A DNA stretch of 64,000 nucleotides, taken from the NCBI GenBank assembly GCA_030544235.1, contig CM060484.1, positions 14,491,031-14,555,030 of the forward strand. The letters are read 5' to 3'. The position numbers and the translations under genes were made by a program. Every line of letters begins with the position of its first letter. Position 1 is the stretch's first letter. A model generated the notes under the pieces. That model ran no database searches. It was not told the origin of the DNA and saw only the letters and a program-made list of their open reading frames with translations. Below, piece by piece: positions 1-10,976 of the stretch. Origin of the DNA: Lepturacanthus savala. Its lineage: Eukaryota; Chordata; Actinopteri; Scombriformes; Trichiuridae.

Positions 1-422
1 CCTCACTGAGTGACTGGGCTTTCTTTTTTCCTCCCTCCTCTTCCACTCAACATTTACTCTTTCCCTCCCTGTTGTCCCTCTGCGTGGACCTACCTGGCTA
101 TATAAATTCGCCAGCAGGTGAACAACATGTTTCCAGGAGCTCAAAACAAATTAAAAAAAAAAAAAAAGATTGAACTTGTATTATTTACAGAAGTCTGAGG
201 AATCGTTATCCCCTAAAGCCTTAGGCATCCTTGTCACGGAGGGGCGCAGAGAGGGGAGGGGAGGACTGGGCTGCATTGTGTCCATAGGCAGCGGGTGCAC
301 ATCAATTTCATCATGGAAGCATGGAAAGGCTAAAAGTCAGCAAGGGGGAGCGGGGCGGAGGAGAGGAGGCAGGGGGCGCTGAGCAAAACTCAGAGGAGCG
401 GCAGATATCATCTCTAAAAACA

Positions 423-424
<2 letters not shown>

Positions 425-477
<53 letters not shown>
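425..477. repeat. (AT)n microsatellite, left of Tc1-type MITE
   Basis: About 26 uninterrupted AT units directly abutting the left end of the Tc1-type MITE. Confidence 0.97.
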
Positions 478-478
<1 letters not shown>

Positions 479-814
479 CTGGAAAAAATAGAGGTGTTGT
501 TCAGATATAGGAATGAACATTTTTGTTCATTTTTTTTTGTTAAGTCTATAAACTACTGACAACATTTCCCCCAAAATCCAAATTAAGCTATTATCGTTTA
601 GAGCATTTATTTGCAGAAAATGCAAATGGTCAAAATAACAGAAAATATACAACATACATATATTATTTTTATTTTTTATTCACAGCTTTCATGTGTCTTT
701 CTTGGGTGACATTATTCCACTCTCTCACTCTCTCTATTCCACCTCTTTAAGCAGAGTGAGGTGTGCATGTGTTGGAATTCAACAGATGCTGGAATGCAAT
801 GGCTTTTTTCAGGG

Positions 815-816
<2 letters not shown>
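478..816. mobile_element. Tc1/mariner-type MITE, second copy, ends eroded
   Basis: Same family as 35026-35442: shared blocks include ACAGCTTTCATG, TTCTTGGGTGAC, CCTCTTTAAGCAGA and GTGTTGGAATTCAAC. It also retains an internal part (ACTACTGACAACATTT, TTATTTGCAGAAAATG) absent from the other copy. The ends merge into TA microsatellites on both sides. Confidence 0.8.
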
Positions 817-903
<87 letters not shown>

Positions 904-905
904 AA
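817..905. repeat. (AT)n microsatellite, right of Tc1-type MITE
   Basis: Over 40 AT units with one interruption (ATTATA near 891-896), directly abutting the right end of the Tc1-type MITE. Confidence 0.97.
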
Positions 906-3900
906 AACCAAAATCTGACCTTTTACCAGTATGCAGTGTTTGCTGCACAATAGCCAGTGTAGCCAGGGCTTTAATGGAATTCATTGTGTTGGAGGCAGAG
1001 GAGCAGTAGAGCTTCTGCTGCAGTCCCCCCCCCCACACACACACATCAACACAGACCTGACAGTCATGCGCCATATCAGCTATACGCTCTTCCTAGTTGA
1101 AATTTTAGTCATGAACGACTATTTTAAACAGCTCTTTGTTAGGAGCAGAGAGCAGGGGATTTGCACTGGGAGTCATTCCTTTAATCGCTTACAGCATGTG
1201 TTGTACACACAAAAAAGAGATGTCGTCTTTTGTGCCTCGATTTACACAATAATATCTCCAGTTGAGTTCATGAGGTCCCAATCATCCCTGCTGACTGGGA
1301 AACCGAGTATTATAATTCGACCCGAGATAAGCTTCCATAACTCTTCATATCTGTTATTATTTTTGACCATACGCACTGTAATATTCAGGTATTATTAGAC
1401 ACGTATACATGATGAGATATGGGTCGATGCCTGGAGGTCAAATAATCACACAGCTTTAGAGTTGCACCGTTTCTCTCAGCAGATTCAGAGTTGCCATGTT
1501 GCATAGAGTCAATACTGAACCTAAACTGAACTGGATGTGAACATGCTGCAGACTGCAGCATTTTCAGGCATTTTTCAGCAACTGCCATTTTTATTCTCTC
1601 ACTCAAACCACAGAGAAATGCACACAGCCTGGCGCCTTGCCCTAAAACAACTGAATTTATGATGTCCAGCCTGCTATTCACAAGCTAGAGTCAAGAGATG
1701 TGAAATTATAATGAAATAATTGTTGGTACTTTAAACCACAAATATATAATGTTAGAGATGTCACACTTCAAATAAAACAATGAAAAAGGCAGATGTGGAA
1801 CCTTTTGCAAAATGACTTCTGTCACTTTTTTGTGCACAAACAAGCACAACATAAATGCCTTCAAGGTAAGACTGGACAAGAATGTGCACTGTAATCCCCA
1901 TTATTGCATCTTTTGCCTTTAGGTGCGTGCAATGCTTGACAAATGTTCTGTAAAAGGATTTTTGCCCTATGTAATCGGAACTAAAAGTCACTTCCATCCA
2001 CAGAGGCTCTTAAGTAGGAACCCCTGACTCCTTGGGCACCCGGGCCTCTCTGTCTCATTGTATGTTCATGCAGGAATTCTTTAAAGTTATGAGGTGCCTT
2101 CTCCGTTACATTTCAGATTTCTCAGATTCCCTTTTCTCAGACTTTTTGTAACAGTTTCAGCCTTTGGAGGAATCATGTCTATCACTTTTGGAGCAGCGTT
2201 TAAGCTCCTCGTTAATATAGCATGTCAAAAATGTGCCTTTTTCCTCAGGGAACTGCAAAATCTCTAGTGAGCATAGTAACTCATCCACACTAGTGAAGCT
2301 AGTACAGTACATGCTTTTCAGTCCAGGCCTTACAGCCAAGATGCTGACTGCACACTCCAACTCCTGTGAAGAAGAAACACAGAGGAAGCGCCCCCACACA
2401 GAATAGTTATAACAGAACTCAAATCAGAAACTAATAAAACTTCTAGAAATGTAATTTGATCTCAGCTGCATCATGTTTCTTTGGTCATTGTATCTTCTGT
2501 TCTGCTCGACTCCACGCTGTTCATCAACTGGGCTTAATATGAGTAAATTTACAGCTAGTCATTTTTCCTGGATGACTCACTCGAATCTTATCTACACGCT
2601 GATTACTTGTTTTTACCAGAGACTGATTATAACATCTGCGGTAATTACATTTACAACAAATAGTGTCCAATTTGTTAACCTTGGCAGTTCACATTTAAAA
2701 CACTGTCTTCAAGTGGCAAGCAAAAACTCAAAAATACCATCTCCTGTAATGGAAATATTACATGAGAATAAATATGTCATTTTTTTCTGTAGCATACAAC
2801 AACAATAAACTGAATAAGCCACTTACATGCAGTATAAACAAAAAAAAACAACACAAACCCACCCGACCATGTAACATGAATAAATGCCATGTGTAAGGTC
2901 ATGGGGCCTTGGGTGTCCTTTCACATGTATACATGTAGCACGTGTGGTTGAGATGGTGGGACACTGTTTATTGAGCCGCACTGCACAAATGTTTGTGTTG
3001 ACATATTTGTATGCATGGAAAAGCATAAAATCATTTTGCCAGATGATATCAGACTCACTGGAGTGACTCACAGCACCTTTTTCGTCTTTGTATGTGTTTG
3101 GTGCACAGATGACCCGATACATCAAGGAGGGTTATTTCTTCAAACATTTAGCACTTACATGATGATTGGAGATTGATGATATTGTTTGGAATGTTTTACA
3201 ATGAAGATAAACATTGAAGGAACAGACTGAAGCTAGAGGAGCTGCACTAAATGTGTGCTTTTTAGATCACTCCACTGAGCAGCTGTGTCTGCAGTGTGAA
3301 GTCCGACTTTACTTTTGCCTTAAAAACAGTTCCTTCCAGTTATTACCTCATATCGTGGTGAATGTGCAGCTCACAACTCGTCCAACGCAGCGTGTGGGAG
3401 TTGCCGGATTGTGTATTTGCTGAGTTTGATGAAGGAAACCGAAAAAAAAAATACCATTAGCCGTGTAGTTGTAGCTGAAAAGCTTGTGGCTCTGCTCCAC
3501 TGGTCTGGAAGCAGCTTGTATCGACAAAAAAAGGTAAAACACAGAAGCTATTACTGTGGGAATCATGACAATTGGCGAATTTTGTAAAATGTTGAAATAT
3601 CCCTTTAAATTCAATTACTATGCTGGCACATTTACAGCATCACAAATGTTTTGCCATGGCTGGGATTTTGATTTTCCCATAACGGCTCAGTGTTCTTTCA
3701 GTTTTATTGCTTGAATTTGTATTCTTCTGCCATCACAGTTCATTATGACTGGAGCAGCCAATCCGCCAATCATAATAAACATAAACATGCATTTTCCTTC
3801 AGAATGTAAAAAGCCTTAAAAGCCACTAGACAATTTTTCAAACTTGCCATATAGCCTTCTGTTCTTTGGTAACAATGAGCCATTGTAGGTATAATTTCTG

Positions 3901-6900
3901 CTTTTATAGTTCAATTCCGCTGATGTGTTCAGTTCCTCCAGAGTTGTTCTAATTATAATCAATGGATGACGTCAGACACTGCATATTCATTTTTCAGCAG
4001 CTCTGCCTTTGTTTATAAGTAGAACGGCCCTCATTACATGCATTAACACTAATCTCATCCCACACCATTGTCAAGTATTCCGATCAACAACTTGAAAGTT
4101 TCTATTATTAGACCCATGCCAAGTGTTTGACTGTGCGCTTGCTGTGAGTATAGCAACTTGCCAGCATTTCAATTCATTAGTCACAACATCATGTCTCCGA
4201 CGGTCCTTTCACACAAGATGTAACTGGTTATGTGACTGCGAAGGCAACGGATGATTCACCATCGTCCCAGTGTCACCCAAAGCCATTGATTGTTGTTGAT
4301 GCTCACGGATATGACAAACAGGATGATATTCATGGATGCAAAGGACAGGATATGACCCCCAAACAACATCAGAATGATTGAAAAACTGAACAAAAAAAAA
4401 GGAACGATTTGTCATCTGTAGTCAGCTCGCACACTGTTTCAATAGCTGTCCCAGTTTCACAGCAGCGTCTTAATGTTTTACAGTGAAAGACGAGGCAAAT
4501 ATGCTCAACAAAAATACAAATGTGACACTTTTGTTTTTGCTGGCATTTTTCATGGGATCATGAGGTAAAATATGCAAGATTTCTTCTACAGTATGCATGC
4601 CAAGGACATGTTTTGCTCAAATTTTGTTCATATTTATTTTAATCTATGTTAGTGAGCATTTCTCCTTCTCAACCTGACAAGTCCTCACTAACAGGGATTT
4701 CAGCAAATGTGTGAGCAAAATTTGAGTGAAAATTGAGAAACATTCTTGGATCGTTTACACTTGACTCTTTTAGAATGTGTGTGCATGTGTGTAGTTGGAG
4801 ATCCCCTACGGATATGTTGAGTTAACGAGTGCAGTAAGTTGACAAGCAAAGCAGTCACAGTGGTGTATCTCAGTGTGAATGTTGTTATCATCTTTGTCTG
4901 AAGCTCTAATGATTCTCCCCTAGCCAGCGGTCTTCATAGGGATTCTTCTTGGACTTTGCCTGCCAAAGGTTTCTGTGATTTTCTCTTTCTCCTTCCTTTC
5001 TTTCCTTCATTTTGGCTTTACTCAAAGTTGTAGGTTCTTTATAGAATAATCCAAACTCAAAAGATATTAGATATAAGATTTATTATCACAAAAGAACAAA
5101 GATAAAAGTGTTATCGTCATAAATCAGCTACTTTCCAAAAGGATATAGTTGCCAGTTATTTTTCTGTTTGTTCATTAACTACGATGGGGTTTATATTCAT
5201 CCCCAACATGTGAACCCTTACTTTGTGCCTGTATGTTCTTAATCTCATGCTATGTGGCTTAATTTGTCCTGTTCATAGGCAATTTATTTTTGGGTTATAA
5301 ATAAATGTCCTTAAGCAGACAAACTCTTTTCTTTTTGGTGTCCAATCATGTGCACCCAAGTACGCACCAGCAGCCACTTTCACTGATTAGCACACCCTCA
5401 ATCAGAAAGGTTCAACTAACTGGTGAAGAACCCCGTTCTATGTTTGGGAATGAGGAGGCGGCTGCACTCGGCTCATCCTCACAGGATGACAATCGCTGCC
5501 GCATTATAACAAGAGTGATCCTGTGTCCTTCAAAGCTCAGCGTCGCTGTTGCTGAGTGCTACTTGACGTCTTAACAGTTCTTCCCGGCGTCACACCATGA
5601 CGTCTGCGTTCAAACCCGCTCGACTAGGTAAGTACTTTTCGACGTTGAGGCGTGAAATGGAACACGCGGCAAATAACAGGCAGGAAAAAGTTTTGATTAA
5701 TTCATAAACTCTGGACTGATCCAGGCTGGTGGAAGTGACTCATTCAGGGGTTTGGAAAGAAATAGATGGGAGAGTAGTGGGTGGTCCAAGGATAAAAAAA
5801 GGCTAGCAAGGGTGACTGATGCTGAAGGGCAGTTACGCATGGTTAGCTATGTTTTTTTTTTTTTCCTTTTTGTGCGTGTGTCTACCTACAGTTATCTCTC
5901 TCTCTGTCTGTCTCCACCCCCCCCGAGACATGAATCCTCAGCAGGCTGCTGCTCAGCTGTCTCTCTCTTACCCTGGACAGGAACAGTGAGCACACAAAGA
6001 CCCACAAAACACACATACCTCCGGGCTTCTAAACACATGTCCTTAAACTCCACATGCAGACAAAGCAACAGCCCATCACCCTCTCACCGAGCCGACACAG
6101 TGACAGCGACATTATCTTGTCTGGTGATTAAGTAAATGCAGCCCGTAAAGAGTAAGAAGCTACTTTCAGGCCATTAGTCAAGAAGATAACAGTCCTACAC
6201 CCTGTACTGCACCACTCAGCAGTATCTGCAGTCCTCGTTGGCCCCACTCTCCTTCTCACAGCTGGAGACAGAAAGTACCAAGCCAACAACAGCAAAAACA
6301 ATTTTTTTTTTTATAAAAGTTCAAAGTCGTCACATTTTGAGAAAGCGCAGCCGAACGACACTGACCTTAGAAGACAGCTTTCGCCTGACAGTCACTCTTC
6401 TGACATGCCGGAGAATCACATTACGTATTTATATCTGCTGTAAAAAATAGGGGGGCAGATACATCTCATCAAGATGTTCAGTTTATGAACACTAATGCAT
6501 TGTGATGGGATTTTCACGTTGGATTTGTTGGACAGTCAGCACCATGGGTGTGGTAGTGGGGGGGGAAAAGTGGACCTGAATACCCCAGGCCATATAGAGA
6601 GAAGGCCCATACAAATCCAGATTTATTTTTTTGGATGAATGAGTGAATTGGAGCCTCCAGTTAATTGGTGTCAGATATATTTATAACATCATGAGGTAAT
6701 GAACTTTGTGCCTCTGTACTATATTGCTCATTCTGGGGGCCCCTCTTGGATACGTACAATGGTTTAGTCCACCCACAGACAGCAGCTAGTGACAAATGTA
6801 ACGTCAGTGAGTCTAGATTGAATAGAGGCCAAATGCAGTAATTCAGGTGGTGAATGAAAGAACCAGTCATCAATATAATCTGATCTGATTGCATCTTAAT

Positions 6901-7649
6901 AACCTATTTATGGTAATTTTTTTGCTCAGGCGCTTCATGTACTTTCATGGATAGGGGCCACTTACATTAAGATTGTACAGGGCCCAGAATTTGGTTCTGC
7001 AATCTGGTGAGCAGACAGGCTTCTATTTGAGATGCCATGAATTGCTCAGTCTACCATAACAGAGTCAGAAACACTTCGTTAGCTAGTCATGAGCCAACAT
7101 CCTGACGATAAAGATGTGGATTCTGACGTGCGTCATTTAGGGGCGCGACTACACAATTATTTTCTATTCTTCCATTGATTCATCTTTGATCAGTTTCATG
7201 AATCGGCTCATTAAGATCCAAAGCAAGCATTCAATCAACACACACGCCGCAGAAATAATCAGGGATATAAAAGATAAGAACATTTAATTATTCCATTATT
7301 TTCTGTTCCTGATTGTCTGATTTATCTGGTTACGTTTGTAGAGCTCCCTCTGCATCTGAACATAGGAAAAGCACAATGTAGAAATTGCAGTTTTCTTTTG
7401 TATTTAAATCAAAAATGATGCACTTGATTATATTTATAGTTGTTTTTCTTTGTCTCAGACATACAGATTCAGTAATTAATTCTCATCCTTTTTCTTGACA
7501 TTCAATTGGCCAGTATAAATGGAGACTTCAGTCAGTGAAAACAGTCAGTTTTGACAGGACTGTGTGCTCGCCCATTCAGGACAGTGCTCCAGGTGTGGAC
7601 ATTTTAGGTTTTCCTCTTGTGCCATGTTTGACTTTTTTCCTGTTTCCTT

Positions 7650-8287
7650 CTCACATACTTGCATTTAAGTACTCACCGATACTGATACCAGGTTATGGAC
7701 GTGTTTTTTTCCCAAAATCGTCCAGCTTTGGTAGCACCATGTCTGAGATATATAGCAATGGCTGGGAACCTCATACCTCAGCTCCAGTATGCCAAGAAGA
7801 TGTTGGAATCCCAAATTATCAACCATGGACAGTGGTTGGTTGTCCAGGGTAATGTACTCAGCAAGAACATTTGTGATTTTGACTGCACGTGGGTTGTCTC
7901 TGGACATTTTCTCCTGCTTAGCCAAAGTCTGCAAAGTTAAACTCCCGATGTTCTACGTCATGATGGGATCGCAAATGTTTAATTAAGTTGCTTGCGTTGT
8001 AAGTGGTGGATTTTGTACCTCCTTTCGAGATTTTTGCCAGACATAATTTGCATTCTGCTTGTTTTTTGTCTCATTCACCTTAAAGTATTTCCACTGACTG
8101 CTGACATGACTCCTCCCAACAGCACCTTGCAGTCAAGCAACTGCACTGCCGTAAAGTGGTATTGGTGTTGTGGCATCGGTATTGCCATATCGTGCTATGT
8201 GGCAATTTTATGAAGATGATTACGAGCACTCAAGGCCTTTATAAGACAAGATACTCAATACTGATATCTGTATTGGGGCATCCCTTG
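7650..8287 (-). mobile_element. Truncated ZBED-type hAT element
   Basis: The high-coordinate end, read on the minus strand, begins about CAAGGGATGCCCCAATACAG and resembles hAT ends of the GGGATGC-CC type. Repeated ATCGGTATT-like and GATACTGATA motifs near 7677-7690 and 8175-8190 are also typical of these ends. A transposase fragment lies inside. No target duplication could be assigned. Confidence 0.6.
7665..7934 (-). pseudogene. ZBED/hAT transposase fragment
   Basis: An 89-codon minus-strand frame carries ITNVLAEYITLDNQPLSMVD followed by GFQHLLGILELRYEVPSH and YISQT. This is the region after the BED finger in ZBED1-like hAT transposases (I/LDxQPFSxVE...GFxxLLxxLEPRYxxPS). The frame ends soon after and no catalytic core follows. 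It is a relic, not a host ZBED gene, since it is short and sits among hAT-end-like motifs in an intron. Confidence 0.7.
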
Positions 8288-9078
8288 TTGAAACATGTCA
8301 AGAAATGGCACGAGACAGACCCCTAGGTGTATTACTCCCATCTATTTAAGTCTGAGATAAAAGTATTGATTCATTTGCCCGTAGCCCAAAAATGTCCAAC
8401 CAACAGTTCATAACACAAAAATATTCTATTCACTGTGAAAAGAAGGGAGATAATCCATACATTTTGAAAGGTTTCTTTGGCTTTTTTTCTTTTCTTTGAT
8501 ACACAATTGATTAATTAAAAAAAGTAATTCATCATAGCAAAACTGTAGTGGTTTCATTTTCTGTCTGTTCAGAATCCAACAGTCCAAGCTGTTGTGAAAC
8601 CGCAGAGATTTGGAGGTGTCATTGTCGCTTTAGTCTCCTGCACAGACAGACTCTGTGCTGCTCTATATATAGGTATGTTATGCAGACAAGAAGCTGCAGT
8701 CAGAGCATGTCACTAGAAACCTTATATCCGTGAGGAGCAGGGAGACATCTCTGTGATGCTGTTTCTACAAACTATTCTTCTGTTTCATCCTATCAAGAAG
8801 AGAGAATTTCAATGAATCCACGGCTGTTAGCGAACCCGCAAGCCTTCAACACACATGTATCTTATATTAGCTTTTTGTTTCAGAGGCCCTTTTCCAGTCT
8901 CCCATCTATGGCTATAAGTTTTCATGGGTAAATTGATCACGCAGCACAGGGGGCAGCAAATTAGCTTTTTGGATGATTCCCATTTCATATCGATTTGCAC
9001 AGGGGAATTTACTGTATGTGATTCAATCCGAAGCTGGAGAAACGGCGCGTAGCACAAATGCACGGAGTGGATCATAAT

Positions 9079-9279
9079 TTAAAGGTGTAGTATACAGCTT
9101 TTACATTGGGCCATATTGATCATATTCTTCCACTGAAATGAGTTGTTTTGCTCGGATTGTGTGATGCTATGAACAGATGATCTACTGTTTGCAAACAGTC
9201 ATAAAATGCCAGTGCTTCTGCATGTAATTACAGACCACTGCCAGCAGGTGGACGCAGGACTCCCACACTGCAGCTTTAA
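9079..9279. mobile_element. Possible TTAA-flanked MITE
   Basis: About 200 bp with imperfect inverted ends TTAAAGGTGTAGTAT and (other strand) TTAAAGCTGCAGTGTG. TTAA is present at both edges. No coding capacity. It could instead be a hAT-type MITE with eroded ends. Confidence 0.5.
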
Positions 9280-10425
9280 GTCTCCTTCCAGTTTGACAGA
9301 AGGCTGTTTCCATTTTCATCTACTGAAAGTTGAAAGTTTCTCTGTGCTCGTTGAAAAACAGATTTAAAGAGGCAGGCCTATGAGCGTGATTTATAAAATC
9401 ACAAATGGTTTGAAGCCATTCCTGGTCCAATATTCAACTTACACAAGTGTGATGTGGAAACACGAAGCCTCGAGTGCACACACACTAAGAATTGATTTAA
9501 CAGTGAGGAAAGAGGCATCTCCTGTGAACTAAATTACATTTGCATATTCATAGGCACTGCAAATTTTAATAAGAGAGAAGGAGTAGATGCCATTTTAGGG
9601 ATTTTAACATGGTAATTACACTGTTTTATGTGGAAAAAACATATTAGACACACAATATTGTTCCAAGCGGTCTTAATACATGTCTGGAGGGGATTCTTTA
9701 AGCCGCATGATTGCAAGTAAATCTGAATCCAGAGTGCTGCTCATCATAGTTTCAAATCTGTGCAGGCTCTAGTAAACGAAGTACATGTGTGCCCAGTTTT
9801 GTGTATATAGCAAAATAACAATGTATTTCTGTTTGGATGAATAACACATGTTGGTTGGTATTGGGCTCACTTGGGCAACTGATTGCCTGCAAGTAAAGAT
9901 AAGAGTGGGATGCAGGGTTGTGATGTTCAGGAGAGCTGACATTTGCACCTCCAGTCTGATGCCTGTGAGCAGTCAGTGTGCATGTGGAGCACAGAAAATG
10001 CTCGTCGGAGAGTAAGGAGATGAGAAAGCAGAGGAGTTCCTGGGGCGGGCATTTAACAATCAGCATTACCCAGGAGGCCTGCGCCCACTTCTATGCTATC
10101 ACATCACTCCTGAGAAGAGCAACCGCAGTCCGTTTGACCCCAGCTCTGAGAAAGAGAGGAAGGGAGAAAACAGACGCAAAAAAAAGATGAAGTGCAGAGA
10201 GGAGGGAGGTGGTCCCCAGAGTCCTCGAACAGAGCGGTTTGTCGTTCGGAGGTCCGTGTGGTCTAAAGAGGAGCCAGGCCGGAGGAAATCAAGAAAATGA
10301 ATGGATCAACAACATAAAAGAAGGAAAGCCATTGTGAACACTAGACAAAAAAAGACATTTTTCTACAAACAGTTTTACCGCCTCATTAAATTGTTTTTTG
10401 TAGGTTGTTGGTCAATAATGTTTTA

Positions 10426-10500
10426 AAGCTGCAGCAATTAGTCAATTAATCAGTTAGTTCCCAACTATTAAATAAAACACCTACTATTTTGATGAATTGG
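10426..10500. mobile_element. Fragment of the same hAT-type MITE, inverted
   Basis: AAAGCTGCAGCAATTAGTCA, then AATCAGTTAGTT and CCAACTATTAAAT, is the reverse complement of the family's terminal region. Truncated after about 75 bp. It lies about 250 bp from the Gypsy insertion. Confidence 0.6.
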
Positions 10501-10745
10501 CAGGATGGCGTTCTCCACAGAGTCACAGCAGGTCCAGGAAAATTCGATGTTTGTAAAGAGCATAGAATTGATGTTGATAAAATGTTGATTTTGCTGGTCA
10601 GAATCTTTTCCCAGTAACCAACTACCATAGCAACCATAAGCCAATCGTAGCCTCCAGACCGACTGTGGCATCTTCTGAAGGCTGTGTGGCATTTCATCTT
10701 TTGAGAAGAGTTTGGTGCGAAGTGTTGTGGACAAAACAAGATGTC

Positions 10746-10921
10746 TGTGGAGGTCAGTAACAAACCGAAGCGAGGTAGTGCGTTTCAGTGCTTTATTTCC
10801 AGAGCAACCAACAACAACCACAACAGTGCGTTTAAATCCCCCGCTTCCCATAACACACCCCTTAATCCCGTGACATCACATCCTGTCTGGTGCGAGACCA
10901 CACCCCCTAGTGTCCACCACA
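10746..10921 (-). repeat. 3' LTR of the Gypsy element
   Basis: 176 bp, identical by eye to the copy at 13417-13592. AATAAA lies at 10792-10797 on the minus strand and TTTAAA at 10831-10836. It is immediately preceded (element strand) by a G-rich polypurine tract at 10922-10933. Confidence 0.93.
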
Positions 10922-10941
10922 CAGCCCCCCCCCGAACACCC
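10922..10941 (-). other. Polypurine tract of the Gypsy element
   Basis: On the minus strand a run of nine G followed by CTG abuts the TGTGG start of the 3' LTR. This is the expected position for the plus-strand primer of an LTR element. Confidence 0.7.
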
Positions 10942-10976
10942 AGACAGTCCCCACACAACCTGCGAGAGGATAATCC

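Noticed and set aside
931..1398. 155-codon plus-strand open frame
   Set aside because: No recognisable domain, low-complexity runs, no splice or promoter support in an AT-rich intron.
2157..2399. 80-codon minus-strand frame with mixed composition
   Set aside because: It looks more protein-like than most but matches no family I recognise and has no convincing splice context for the hcn1 gene.
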